Assembly: GCF_000003195.3 (NCBI RefSeq) | Contig: NC_012871.2 | Coordinates: 3,893,997-3,957,996 of the forward strand | Reading direction: 5' to 3' | Source: Sorghum bicolor | Taxonomy: Eukaryota > Streptophyta > Magnoliopsida > Poales > Poaceae | Length of the DNA: 64,000 bases | Shown: positions 1 to 10,290 of the stretch, piece by piece | Layout: each line of letters opens with the position of its first letter | Position numbering within the stretch: the first letter of the stretch is position 1 | Translations under genes and position numbers: made by a program | Notes under the pieces: generated by a model | What the model was told of the DNA's origin: nothing | The model's input: only the letters and a program-made list of their open reading frames with translations | Databases searched by the model: none

Positions 1-233
1 TTGTTTAGATCTATTTTTTTTTTGAATTTTGACATCGTAGTATTTTCGTTTTTATTTAATAAACATTGTTCAATCATGAAATAACTAGACTTAAAAATTC
101 GTCTTACAATTTACAGACAAACTATGTAATTAGTTTTTATTTTTATTTATATTTAATGCTCTATGCATGTGTCGTAATATTCGATGTAATAGAGAATCTT
201 GAAAAGTTTTTGATTTTTTATAAACAAGGCCTT
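1..233. mobile_element. MITE, family A (TTGTTTAG...AAACAAGGCC ends)
   Basis: AT-rich, about 233 bp, running from TTGTTTAG at the window edge to AAACAAGGCCTT. It shares its internal order (TCGATGTAATAGAGAATCT, TGCATGTG, TTTAATGCT, TAATTAGTTTTT) with copies near 25.3, 26.5 and 31.1 kb. The outermost bases of the left end lie outside the window. It sits directly upstream of the BURP exon, so it probably lies in that gene's first intron. No coding capacity. Confidence 0.75.
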
Positions 234-265
234 AACAAAGAGCCACCATGTATATTGCATTGCAG

Positions 266-1035
266 CAACGGATGCTGCTGCTGTGGCGAGGCCGCCATCA
301 CGCGGCGGCCATGGCCTGCATGTCGAGCCCGGGATGCTCTTCACGAGGAAGAGCTTGCTTCCGGGGACAGTCCTGCCGGACGGCACCAAGTTCGGCGGCG
401 GCGACGGCTTCCCCGGTCCCCAGAGGTTCGTCCTACGGGCGGACGCGGACGCCATCCCTTTCAGCTACAGCCAGCTCGACACCATCCTGCGGATGTTCCG
501 GATCCCTCGCGGATCCAACAAGGCGGAGCAAGTCGCCGCCACGCTCCGGACATGCGAGGGCGCCAACGAGTCCCCGTCCCCGGACCCTCACACCTGCGCC
601 ACCTCCGAGCAGGCGGCGACCGACTTCGCTGCCGCCTCGCTGGGGGTCAGTGCCAGCGAGCTGGTCGCCGTCGTCACCGTCGTCCACGGGAGGAAGGACG
701 CCGCCAGGTACGTGGTGGCGCCAGACGGCGTCGCGCGCATCGGCAAGGCGGGAGCCGCCGCCGCGGTGCCGTGCCACCCTATGGCGTACCCGTACATGGT
801 CCACTACTGCCACCGGCCGGCGGACGTGGAGGCGCTCCGCGTCGAGCTGACGGGGCTCGGAGGAGACGGCGGCCACGCGGAGGCCGGCGGCGCGACCGCG
901 ATCGCCATGTGCCACGCCAACACCACGAGCTGGGACGCCCGATACTTCGAGATGCTGAACGCGACGCGCGGGGAGGAGATCTGCCACTTCATGCCGCGGA
1001 ACTACGTGCTGTGGCTGCCGGCTGCCGACCTGTAG
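266..1035 (+). CDS. BURP-domain protein, last exon (5' part outside window)
   Basis: Plant-specific BURP domain; family members are secreted or wall-associated and include RD22-, USP- and polygalacturonase beta-subunit-like proteins. The exon probably starts after the acceptor TTGCATTGCAG ending at 265; the frame then runs unbroken to TAG at 1033-1035 (about 255 residues). Features in order: an F/L-rich entry (MLFTRKSLLPGT), the IPFSYSQLDTIL segment, the CEG and CATS cysteines, then four CH pairs. The first two CH pairs have the usual 10-residue spacing. The second gap is 32 residues because of a Gly-rich insert, and the last is 22, both outside the usual ranges as I recall them (about 23-27 and 23-26). 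No signal peptide is visible, as expected if it is encoded by an upstream exon off the window. No in-frame ATG precedes the domain in this exon, which also argues that this is not a complete gene. Confidence 0.8.
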
Positions 1036-1189
1036 GCACGCACGGGCACCAGGAACAAGTGCTGAATAAGAGAGAACAGTAAGTGATGAGTATGGATTAG
1101 CAGATTGTTTGTGGCTTTGTGAATCAACACAATACAACTTTACATTTTTCCCATGTAGAATGTTCATGAGAAACAATCTGCAGTATATT

Positions 1190-1277
1190 CGTTTGAAGCT
1201 GTTGGCTGATTTATTGTGAGAGAAAAACACTACTGAATGGCTGACAGATTCAGCTGACAAGCCCAAACGAACAAGGA
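1190..1277. mobile_element. MITE fragment, family C (CTTGTTCGTTTGGG-type end)
   Basis: Short block ending in GCCCAAACGAACAAGG, with an internal GGCTGATTTATTGTGAGAGAAA. The same block recurs, in either orientation, near 27.2, 29.6, 52.7, 56.8 and 61.6 kb. It lies between the BURP gene and the LINE remnant. Confidence 0.6.
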
Positions 1278-1286
1278 TTATTTTTG

Positions 1287-2653
1287 TCAGTATATCCACG
1301 ACAGGGCTAAGGAGAAAATAGAAGGTTGGCAGGAGCGTTTGATTAGCATAGCAGGAAGAAGAGAACTCATTAAATCAGTGATTATAGCCCAGCCAGTATA
1401 TCTAATGACATATATCAAACCTCCAAATAAATTCGTAAAGGAATTTGACAAGCTCAAGAGACGTTTCTTGTGGGCGGGACATGGTGACCTCTCTGGTTGC
1501 AAGTACAAGGTGGCATGGCCAATAGTGTAGGCCAACGGAGAATGATGGGCTAGGAATAAAAGACCTTGAAAGCTTTAGCAGGCTTCGATGGCCGTGGTTT
1601 GCCTGGGAAGTAGGGAACGACCATGGAACGACCTACAGATTCCGGTTGACAGTGCAGCAACTAAGGTGGAGCTGGGTACGTAATAGGTGCAAGGCAGTGT
1701 TCTGGACGTCGAGATGGCTACAAGGGGAGACGCTGGCTGTACTCTACCCGGCCTTATACAAGCATAGTAAGAGGAAAAACCGATCACTATGTTCGATGCG
1801 ATAACACTAAATAGGTGGATCAGAGATACCGGTTACAATTTGACCCAACAACTAATTGCTGAATTTGTAAGCCTATGGGAAAGAGTTCAAGACGTTGTGC
1901 TATCAGAAACACAGGAGGACCGGATAGTCTGAATGCACACCGGGGATGAGCAAATTCAGCGAGGTCAGCGTATAACTTGCAGATGGAAGGATCCACCAGA
2001 TGCACAACGACTAAACTAACATGGAAAACAAAGGCAGCTCCAAAGTGTAAATTTTCATATGGCTGCTAATGAAGGGTGGAATCTAGACAGCGGCGCGGTT
2101 GCAGGTGCGAGATTAGACAAATGAGTATTTTCTGTCAATGGTGCATAAGGAATTTAGAGACTGTAACTCATCTTTTTATAGAGTGTTGCGTCATAAAGAG
2201 CGTTTGGGAAAGGGTAGCTCACTGGATTCATGTCCCAAACCTAGCACTGGACAACTGTACTCATACAGACAATTTGCAAGAGTGGCTCTTGAGTATGGCC
2301 GATGGACAACCGGCGATCACCAGAGAAGGCGTCAAATCTCTACTCATACTTGTCATCTCGTAGATATGGAGGGAAAGGAACAATAGAGTTTTTAGGAAGA
2401 TCTCCAGGTCTGTGCGGCAGATCCTTAGCAGCATCCAAGATGAGGCAAGGACTTGGGCTTATACCGGAAACAAAGGCCTGCAACTATTGTTGGCGGCAGG
2501 GACGCAGGAAAATATTCTTGGCCAACAATCTGGGCATAGTGCAGTTGCTACCAATCCTAGTATGTAGTCTGTCCTACTAATTTTAATAGGGGTGGCGAGG
2601 GGTTCAATCTTAAGCAAAAAGGGTGGCTGGGGCGGGCACAACTTGTGCCACAC
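1287..2653 (+). pseudogene. Broken LINE (L1-type) ORF2 remnant
   Basis: The translation from 1291 reads YIHDRAKEKIEGWQERL, then GRRELIKSV, FDKLKRRFLWAG and KVAWPIV, the C-terminal end of a plant LINE reverse transcriptase. Near 2110-2230 a zinc-knuckle-like zf-RVT segment follows (CQWC, ETVTHLFIEC, VWERVAHWIH). From 2350 to 2566 comes the typical LINE tail (IWRERNNRVF, DEARTWA). Stops and frameshifts interrupt it (for example TAG near 1528 and 2361), and the endonuclease and most of the RT are missing, so it is a 5'-truncated dead copy. Confidence 0.8.
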
Positions 2654-3240
2654 TGTGTGTTTGGTTCATTTCCTATACAAGCCTGACTAGCAAAACTAAG
2701 CCAGGCTAGTCCAAGCCTACCCCTAGCAAGCTAAGACATGTTTGTTTGATTGCGTGCACTGCTGAGCCTGGCTAGGATGAGTTGTTGTTTGGTTTGGATA
2801 TAATCACCTATGAGTTTACCCTCCTTTTCTCCTTCACAAGTGGACTTAAGCGTGCTCACGGCCGGATCTGCAGCAAAGGAGAAGGTGCTCCGGCAGGGTC
2901 TCCATGGTGGCCACGACTACCGGTGACCAACAACAGGGCGGGGTTGCGGGCGGGGAAGAAGCCCATGGCTTGCATCGTGGTCCTTAGTCGCGGAGGAGTA
3001 CGGTGAGACAATGATGTCAGAAGGTGTTGCGTCTGGGAGGTGAGGAGAAGCAGCACATGGGCTAGCACGGAGCCGACTGGAGTCTGGCTCCAGAAGAAAC
3101 ACCAACCTAATGTTTTTATTTTGGCCTGGCTGTACATGACCAGATAAAGCCTGGCTCCAGAGGCTGGCCAGACAACCAAACAACCAAAATTTGGCCTATC
3201 CAAGGAAAAGGCTAGGTTTGGAGGACAACCAAACACACCC
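2654..3240. mobile_element. Non-autonomous inverted-repeat element inside the LINE 3' end
   Basis: About 587 bp bounded by GTGTGTTTGGTT on the left and its inverted match AACCAAACACAC on the right. Both ends also carry inverted AGCCTGGCT/AGCCAGGCT motifs. It carries no recognisable transposase. The flanking DNA on both sides looks like LINE 3' sequence, so it inserted after the LINE. I could not identify a clear target-site duplication. Confidence 0.6.
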
Positions 3241-3337
3241 TATATGACTATAATAAGCCCCATATTGTAATCCTGTTTATACTTCAACTTCGCTCTTATC
3301 AATGAAAGCCAATAACGGATCTTTTGAAAAAAAAATA
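3241..3337 (+). repeat. LINE 3' UTR and A-rich tail
   Basis: AT-rich tail containing TGTAATCCTG, a CTTATCAATGAAAGCC block and a terminal GAAAAAAAAA run, as at plant LINE 3' ends. It completes the LINE split by the 2654-3240 insertion. Confidence 0.5.
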
Positions 3338-3405
3338 AATTACTATTTAATTTATGGTTTCCTATTTAGCCGTAAATTGTGAGAAAGTGACTTCCGGTTT
3401 CCAGA

Positions 3406-3669
3406 GGCCATGAATATCCAACAATAAGTCAAACAGATAAGATGGCATTGCAACATCATGACACATGGACTCCAAATGCAATTCGAAGATTTACTATATT
3501 CCCTTCTTATATATACTGATATATGCAAAGAATAAAAATGATACGTTCGTCAAGAGAAAATAGACATCCATGTCCACTTAAACATTAAATATATTAACTC
3601 AATAAACAAGACCATCCCGATCTTATATTAAAAAAACAGCAATTTTGAGGATGTGCCAGAAGTAAAATT
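3406..3669 (+). repeat. Direct duplication, copy 1 (264 bp)
   Basis: Begins GGCCATGAATATCCAACAA and ends GCCAGAAGTAAAATT. It is near-identical to 3907-4213 except that it lacks 42 bp. No open frame or known family is recognisable. Confidence 0.85.
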
Positions 3670-3906
3670 TTATAAACTTAGAAATTGTATACTAGCACAT
3701 TTTAAACTTTCTACTTTAGAATTTAAAACTTTGTACCATTTCTAACACTAGAGCAGTAGGATGAGCATTGATGTACACCTTTCTTTTCAATTATTTTAAG
3801 CTTATGATTCATGGGATCAAGAACATTTGAAACCTAGAATGTACAAGAAACAATGCTCCCATCGCTGAACTAAGTGATTTGACAGAGCTCTGCAAGCAGG
3901 CTAGCA

Positions 3907-4213
3907 GGCCATGAATATCCAACAAGAAGTCAAACAGATAATTAGATGGCATTGCAACATTCTGACACATGTGCCTCGTGATGTTTCAAAACCTTAATAT
4001 TGGGGGCTACATGGACTCCAAATGCAATTTGAAGATTAACTATATTCCCTTGTCATATATATACTGATATATGCAAAGAATAAAAATGGCACGATCATCA
4101 AGAGGAAAGACATCCATCCACTTAAACATTAAATATATTAACTCAATAAACAAGACCATCCCGATCTTATATTAAGAAAACAGCAATTTTGAGGATGTGC
4201 CAGAAGTAAAATT
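3907..4213 (+). repeat. Direct duplication, copy 2 (307 bp)
   Basis: Same sequence as 3406-3669 with an extra 42 bp (3972-4013). The extra segment is bordered by ACATG at 3967-3971 and 4009-4013, so copy 1 lost it by a deletion between the 5-bp repeats. The stretch 3670-3906 between the copies shows no recognisable feature. 4214-4643 is the probable 3' UTR and flank of the next gene. Confidence 0.85.
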
Positions 4214-4643
4214 AGCTAGAAGAGAGTCCAAGCTTTACAGTATGTTGCTAGTACAATTTCCCTTTACCGATAGTCGATAGAGGACTCATGAGGTAAGACA
4301 CCGATAGTTCAGATAGGACACGGCCCAACTACAGACAGGCGGAAATAATTCGGATTTCCACTCCGCAATATATCCTAACAAAATACAAGTACATGTCGCT
4401 TTCCAATGAACCCAATGTTTCTGAAAATTATGCCTTGGATACAACTACAATGCCAAAGCAATGAGCCTTTTTCTTTGCGAATACGTAAAAACAAGATTTA
4501 TATTGTTATATATTTCACAAGAGATGATCTCACATCCTCCAAGAAAGCAGCTGCCTCATCCTGCAAAGCAGATGAACAAAAATCGCATAAGTAGTAAAAC
4601 TAGGAAATAATGCAGATGATCAAAGATGTACCATACTCCTAGT

Positions 4644-5908
4644 CTATTCAGCACATTTGATAGTCAGCTGAGACACAGCGTCCACCTGATTACTCGTCTT
4701 CGCACTTGCAATATTCTCATCAAGAAGTGTTAATATGGATATATTGAGCTCATTCCGCTCCACCATTTCCAGCAACTGCGTAAAATTAGTTAACAACAGC
4801 AACCAATTTATTAACTGACCGATCGAGGAGTTTCAGGGGGAAAAAAGTTGAAAGAGTTTTATTTAATCCTTGTATGGATCTTACAGTCGATTTTCTGTCA
4901 CTTGATTGCAGGATCTTCATGAGCCGTTCTTTCGCCGTAACAAGGTCGTTCTGCAACTTGTCATACGCCTCTGCAATACCAGGAACCGTTACAGTTAGAC
5001 ACGGCTATAATGTAGATTTCACGCTAATGCCGACCGTCAGTGCAGAGTTTAACTGACCAACTCCCTCAAGAAGAACCTTCTGCATCGCCTCCAGCTCGAT
5101 CAGTCTGTCTTCCATCTCCTGCATTTTTTTGTTTACAACAAAAAGAAAAGATTGATTTCAGCAGAGTTCAGCCGGTTCATCATTCTAATCTGCAGTCTAC
5201 AAAGGAAGGGTAGGCCTACCGCTGTTCTGGTGACTGCAAATTTGATCTGTGCTATTTCGCGCGAGATATGGCCGAAGAAGTCGTGGTTGAGCCTCGGCCG
5301 TAGCCTGCCGATCTCGATCTCGATCTCGCGCGCGTCGGTGTCGAGGAAGAACTCGACGAGGCCGGCGTCCGTGTCCGGGATCACCCGCGCCTATCCTAGC
5401 AGCAGTTGGACAGTAGGAACGCGGCCGTCAGGAGCGGGGGTGCCGCCGTCGCCGCTGCCCCATGCCCAGAAAACGGAACGCCGGTAGGTGGGGGAGGAAG
5501 ACGCACGCACCTCGCGCTCGTTGCGGCGGCGCTCCTTCTCCTCGCGCACCTGGCGCTCGAAGGCCTCGCGCGCGTCGGAGTCCCTCTCGAGGCGGCGGCG
5601 GAACTCGAGGCGCGCGATGTGGCCGCCCTGCGGCGCGCCCAGGATGCCCTCGGGGTCCTGCCCAACCCAAAGGCAGTCAGCCGTCTCTCATAGTCAAGAA
5701 ACGAGTGGCCGCGCCGCTGGGGTAAAACCACCACAGAGACAGAGAGAAGAATTACTACCCATCCGATGCAGGAGATCTTGGCGGGCACGGCGCGGCGCCT
5801 CGTCGTGGGGGCACGTCGGGCGGCAGCGGCCGCGGCAGGGCGGGGCGCGAGGTGGGGCCGCTGGAGGATGGCGCCACGGAGGGAGACGGAGGAGGAAGCC
5901 ATGGCCAT
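4644..5908 (-). CDS. Plastid-targeted protein of unknown function, six exons
   Basis: I do not recognise the family. Model on the minus strand: exons 5759-5908, 5511-5657, 5220-5390, 5058-5118, 4885-4970 and 4644-4775. All introns are GT-AG and phases agree, giving 747 nt and 248 residues. The N-terminus (MAMASSSVSLRGAILQRPH, then Ala/Arg-rich with no acidic residue for about 45 residues) looks like a chloroplast transit peptide. The next part is a highly charged Arg/Glu segment (about 65-100), likely coiled coil. Then come the acidic and aromatic FFLDTDAREIEIEIGRLRP stretch, HDFFGHISREIAQIKFAVTRT, and a second helical Glu-rich region to the C-terminus. No membrane segment or catalytic motif is visible. 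Splice continuity and protein-like composition make it a confident gene, but its role is unknown. Confidence 0.85.
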
Positions 5909-6105
5909 GAGCTGCGGAGCAGAGGTGGAGTAGAGTGTAGAGCAGAGAGCAGCAGGGTACGTACGTTATCCGCTACAAACAAAATCGTCACAATCGGCAA
6001 GCAGGGCTTTTTTTTGGCTGGGCTCCAACCCAAGAGGATGGGCCTGCGGTACGTGGCCCAAGACAAATGAACTATGCGACAGGCCACATACACACACGAT
6101 CACAA

Positions 6106-6125
6106 CTCTCTCTCTCTCTCTCTCT
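6106..6125. repeat. (CT)n microsatellite upstream of the plastid-protein gene
   Basis: Uninterrupted CT run about 200 bp upstream of the start at 5908. On the gene's strand it reads GA, a common feature of grass core promoters and 5' UTRs. Confidence 0.8.
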
Positions 6126-6457
6126 GGGGAAAAAGGACGGGACAAGACAGTGTGTGAAACACGCACCTCCTCGGCTTGCCCTTATTGTCTTTCTCTCCTT
6201 GCATGCCCATCGCCCACCGCCTTGCCATGGACGGTAGGGTCTTGTTAAAGCTTCGCGGTCGCGAGCGAGACGCTTGCAGCGATCTCTTTCTTCCACTTTG
6301 TCCTTCTACTGCTGTTGCCATGGCCATAGGTGCCCCCCCCCCCCCAATCTAGTCCGACCACATTTGTCACCACTAGAACCCTAAAACTACTCTCCCGCCA
6401 ACCCTGTCTCTCCCGAGCCCCATCTCTTCTAAATTCGTCAGAGTTAGAGAAGAAGGA

Positions 6458-6482
6458 AGAGAGAGAGAGAGAGAGAGAGAGA
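6458..6482. repeat. (GA)n microsatellite
   Basis: GA run of about 25 bp. A C-homopolymer lies near 6333-6344. No gene is supported in 6130-6545, although a short minus-strand open frame crosses it. Confidence 0.8.
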
Positions 6483-6544
6483 TAGCAGAAGCTCAATGGA
6501 GCCCTAACTGACACACCCGCGTTGAACCCGCCACCATCGTCTGA

Positions 6545-6748
6545 GTGTTGCATGAAATCATTTTAAAATTCAGACAAGAGCGTTGCATGAAATCGTCTGA
6601 GTATTTATCTTGTCTGAATTTTAAGATGATTTCAGACAAGTAAATTGTTACACAAAGATAAATAACAAATCATAAAAGTAACAATTTACTTGTACTAATT
6701 GTATAGTACAAGAGTGTTGCATGAAATCATCTTAAAATTTAGACACCT
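6545..6748. mobile_element. Short nested inverted-repeat element
   Basis: Three related arms: 6547-6578 (GTTGCATGAAATCATTTTAA), 6609-6640 in inverted order, and 6714-6746 direct again. Inside is a perfect 16-bp inverted pair, ACAAGTAAATTGTTAC at 6636-6651 and GTAACAATTTACTTGT at 6678-6693. It resembles a MITE or a foldback remnant. Confidence 0.5.
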
Positions 6749-7070
6749 GAAATATAGAAAAAGTAGTTTCCACAAACTTTTTTTTTGACAAGTTGTTACT
6801 CCTTCATACAAAGTTTTGGACGAAGTTTTCTACTTGCTCTGCCATTTCGTTTGTGTACAACGAGGGAGGTCACGGGGAAGGAGGTGGCTGAGGTTGATGA
6901 GGTAAGAAGGAGGCTATATGCCTATATACGGATCGTTGGATCCTTTTCATTGAACGACCACACGAATTCGAGTGCTGTAACAGATCCTTTTATTGAACAT
7001 TGCAATGCATCGAGTGAAGTAGAATTTGACGTCAAAAGTGCGCCAATCTTCGTCCATAGCGTATTTCCGA

Positions 7071-8663
7071 TCAGTCGGTGGCGGCGTACAGGTGCGTCGG
7101 CAGCCTGGGCTCAGCGACGGCGACGAGCGGCACCTTCCGGCGCGTGGACAGCCCGACGTGCTCCTCCATGCTCACGTCCTCCGGCGCCACCCCGTCCGGC
7201 AGCCGCCACGCGAACCCGTGCACCAGGTTCGCCACGCCGGCGGCCACCAGCTTCATCGCGAGGTCGTACGCGGGGCAGATCCGCCGCCCCGACCCGAACG
7301 GCAGCAGCTCGAAGTGCGCCCCGCGCACGTCCACGGCGGCGGCGGCGCCGCCCAGGAACCGTTCCGGCCGGAACGCTTCGGGCGCGTCGGGCCACGACGC
7401 CGGGTCGCGCGCGATGGCCCACGCGTTCACCAGCACGCGCGCGCCCGCGGGGACGTCGTAGCCGGCCACCACCGTGTCCTCGCGCGCGTGGTGCGGGACG
7501 AGGAGCGGGCCCACGGGGTGCAGCCGCAGCGTCTCCTTCACGACGGCGTCGATGTAGGGGAGCTCCGGCAGGTCGCGCTCCTCGACCCAGCGCCCGCTGC
7601 CCACCACGCGGTCGAGCTCGGCGGTGGCGGCCGCCATGGCCTCCGGGTGGCGGAGAAGCTCCGACATGGCCCACTCGATCGTCACCGCCGAGCTCTCCGT
7701 GCCACCGGCGATGATGTCCTGGATGAAGGCCTTCACGCCGTCTCGAGGGAGCCTGGCCTCCGCCGACTCCTGCGTCTGCGTGCCCTCCTCGGCGTCGGCG
7801 CGCTCTAACAGCACGTCGACGAGGTCACTCGCCACAAACTCGCCGCCGGCTTGAGCTAGCCGCCGCCGTTCCTCGTGCTCGACGAGGATCTTCTCGTAGA
7901 AATGGTCGTGAAGGTCGCGCAGGCGCTTCATCTTCCGCTTGAAACCCAGCACGTCGAGCCGGCCCAGCAACGGCACCCACTCGCCAATGTTGCTCATCGC
8001 GCCGGTCGCCGCGAACGCCTCGTCCAGCGTGCGCCGGAACTCCTCGCCCTCGGGGCTGCCGTAGCAGCCCGACCACTTCTCGCCCACCGCCATGCGGAGG
8101 ATGTTCCGCATCGTGGCGCCGGCGACATGCTCCCTGACAGCGACGGCGCCGCGGCACTCGAACAGGCCGCGCACGAGCGCGCGCATCTCCTGCGTCCGGA
8201 CGCGCCGGAACGAGTCGACGCGGCGCGCGGAGAAGAGCTCGGTGGCGCAGAGCTTGCGCGCCATGCGCCAGTAGGCGCCGCACGGGGTGTGCACGATGCC
8301 GAGGTAGCCGTAGGAGGTGATCGCGCCGGCGGCGGTGGCCGGGCGGTCGGCGAAGGCGAAGTCGTGCGTCTTGAGGACGAGACGCGCGGTGTCCGCCGAC
8401 GAGGCCACCACCGTGTGGTAGGAGCCGAGGCGCAGGTGCATGAGCGGGCCGTGGCGCGCCGCGAGCGCGGCCAGCGCGCGGTGCGGCGGCAGCGCGCCCG
8501 CCAGCGCGTCCAGGTTGCCCAGCACCGGCCAACCCCACGGACCCGGCGGAAGCTTCAGGGCCTTACGGCGGCGACCGCGTGTTGAGGCGACGGAGCTGAG
8601 GGCGAAGACGGCCAAGATGGCCGCCAAAGCCATTGCCATGGTCATCGTTGATGTCAGCTCCAT
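7071..8663 (-). CDS. Cytochrome P450, CYP71 clan, CYP92-like (copy 1)
   Basis: Intronless 530-residue haem monooxygenase, anchored in the ER by an N-terminal hydrophobic helix (about residues 8-26) followed by the Pro hinge LPPGPWGWP. Motifs: I-helix IIAGGTESSAVTIEW, K-helix KETLRLHP (ExxR), FRPERF, and haem loop PFGSGRRICPA with the ligand Cys at 463. The loop ends in Ala where Gly is commonest; as I recall, the PROSITE haem-ligand pattern allows this. The C-terminal GLSTRRKVPLVAVAEPRLP is what I associate with CYP92-type proteins. Known CYP92 enzymes include homoterpene (DMNT/TMTT) synthases in maize, but the substrate here cannot be read from sequence. A paralogue lies at 16726-18345, in the same orientation. 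The start is the first ATG, followed by the anchor. CYP71-clan genes usually have one intron; neither copy has one. Confidence 0.93.
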   Translation of the reverse strand: MELTSTMTMAMALAAILAVFALSSVASTRGRRRKALKLPPGPWGWPVLGNLDALAGALPPHRALAALAARHGPLMHLRLGSYHTVVASSADTARLVLKTHDFAFADRPATAAGAITSYGYLGIVHTPCGAYWRMARKLCATELFSARRVDSFRRVRTQEMRALVRGLFECRGAVAVREHVAGATMRNILRMAVGEKWSGCYGSPEGEEFRRTLDEAFAATGAMSNIGEWVPLLGRLDVLGFKRKMKRLRDLHDHFYEKILVEHEERRRLAQAGGEFVASDLVDVLLERADAEEGTQTQESAEARLPRDGVKAFIQDIIAGGTESSAVTIEWAMSELLRHPEAMAAATAELDRVVGSGRWVEERDLPELPYIDAVVKETLRLHPVGPLLVPHHAREDTVVAGYDVPAGARVLVNAWAIARDPASWPDAPEAFRPERFLGGAAAAVDVRGAHFELLPFGSGRRICPAYDLAMKLVAAGVANLVHGFAWRLPDGVAPEDVSMEEHVGLSTRRKVPLVAVAEPRLPTHLYAATD

Positions 8664-8733
8664 TGTCGGAGAAACAAACCTTCAGTGGTGATCGTGTGAT
8701 GCTTAACTGCTTACAGCTTCATGGTGGTATGTA

Positions 8734-8744
8734 CTATATATAAA
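8734..8744 (-). promoter_or_regulatory. TATA box of P450 copy 1
   Basis: On the minus strand it reads TTTATATATAG, about 70-80 bp upstream of the ATG at 8663. This fits a short 5' UTR. Confidence 0.6.
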
Positions 8745-9798
8745 GGAGGGATTTTTATTTTTATTTTGTTAATTAATAAGTTATGTGATTATTTGAGGCA
8801 ATGTACTGTACGTACGTGTCGGCAACTACCGTGGTGCACGATGCTGCAGGACTTCACAATCTCCAGGCTCTCAGCACAAAAACGATGTGCAGGGATTGTG
8901 TGGTCTGTGAATGTTCAGCTAGTCAGCTTACTAGTATTCTTGAAGATGAGCCTTGTCAGAGAATTGGACTTGCATGGGTCGGGTCGTCTGACGTCCTTGG
9001 TAGAATTCAACAACGTCTTCACTGTGTATTTTTGTACTGGGAAAAGAAAAGCCAATCAAACATATATGGAGCTAGCGAATAATAGGATACATATACAAAA
9101 TAAAAGCTAGATGAATGCATGCGTCACCAGTAACAAACAGGTGCTGCTCAGTTCATGTAAACTTTTATGATCTCCTCTCATTAATTAAAATAAATCTTCT
9201 ACTTATAGGATTCTATTATTAGGAAGATTTTTAGAGTTCCATTCTATTAGGAGGAATGGAGGATTATTAATCACATGAGAACATGTTTTCATGGGATCGT
9301 AGTGTACAAATAATAAAAGGAAAAGGTGTTTCATGGTGCATATAAAATATCTTTTGCTTCCTGACAACAATATGCCCTTGGCATTGCAGATTTCTACAGA
9401 AACAAACAAGGCTAGAGAAGCATATGTGTGGTACTTGTTGCACTACCATGACCATCTGCACTTGGTTTGGTTTGTTCATACTTCATACCAGTTCATCAAT
9501 CATCATCACCCATCTGAATACTGGACAGAGTTGCACATCAAGGTACCAAAGGTGGTCAAGACAGGCTAATTCTGGACCTGAAAAAACAGAATAGGGTTCT
9601 TCAAGCGGCAAATGTATGGACCACACAATTGTTTTTCTAGGGCAAATGGCAGGTGCTTTGCTGTTTCGTACTTTCTCTATAGTGTTTTTATTATGTTTCT
9701 TTGACTGACTAATGAAATAACGGTCTCCTCCAAAGACCAAAGTTACGCAAGAGAAACACGTACTGGGCATTGAAGATGTTAAAACAAAGAAGACTAGA

Positions 9799-9840
9799 AG
9801 TGTGTGTGTGTGTGTGCGCGCGCGTGCGCGTGTGTGTGCG
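9799..9840. repeat. (TG/CG)n microsatellite
   Basis: Alternating purine-pyrimidine tract, TG with central CG steps. In copy B the matching place (about 14414-14429) is a short TATATATGTGTG. Confidence 0.85.
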
Positions 9841-10290
9841 ACATGTATTTCACTACCATAACCATCTGCACATAGTTTTATATACAGCCACTTGCAGTCA
9901 CTGCTACCCTAGATTTGAAGTCACTCCATGTATTGCTTGTAATCAGTTTCAAAAACTAGAGTTGAGGTTTACTGGGGGTTCTTGCTAACCTGGGTTATCA
10001 TGGCCATCTGTCTATAACAAAACTCTCTTGCTTAATGAAATACGTGCTTCGCACGATCGCCAAAAAAACCATCTGCATATAGTTCAAAGCGATTCCTTCA
10101 TTCCTTGGATCCATGAGAATATAGTACAAGTTGTTTTCTAAATCCACACACTTAGCTGATCCTGGATCATTTGAAGGCACTGCAAATGCTTTTCAAGGTT
10201 TGTGTGAAGGATATTTGTAAAGGACTGCAATAATCAGCTTTGGCCCGTACCGAAGGCCTGCGCTAGGCACGTCATTGGGGGTTCGTACAG

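Noticed and set aside
6245..6553. 102-codon minus-strand frame with SLSLSLS
   Set aside because: Driven by a GA repeat and C-run; no homology or splice support.
7026..8585. Long plus-strand open frames opposite P450 copy 1
   Set aside because: They are antisense shadows of a very GC-rich coding region, with Arg/His/Pro-rich, domain-free translations.
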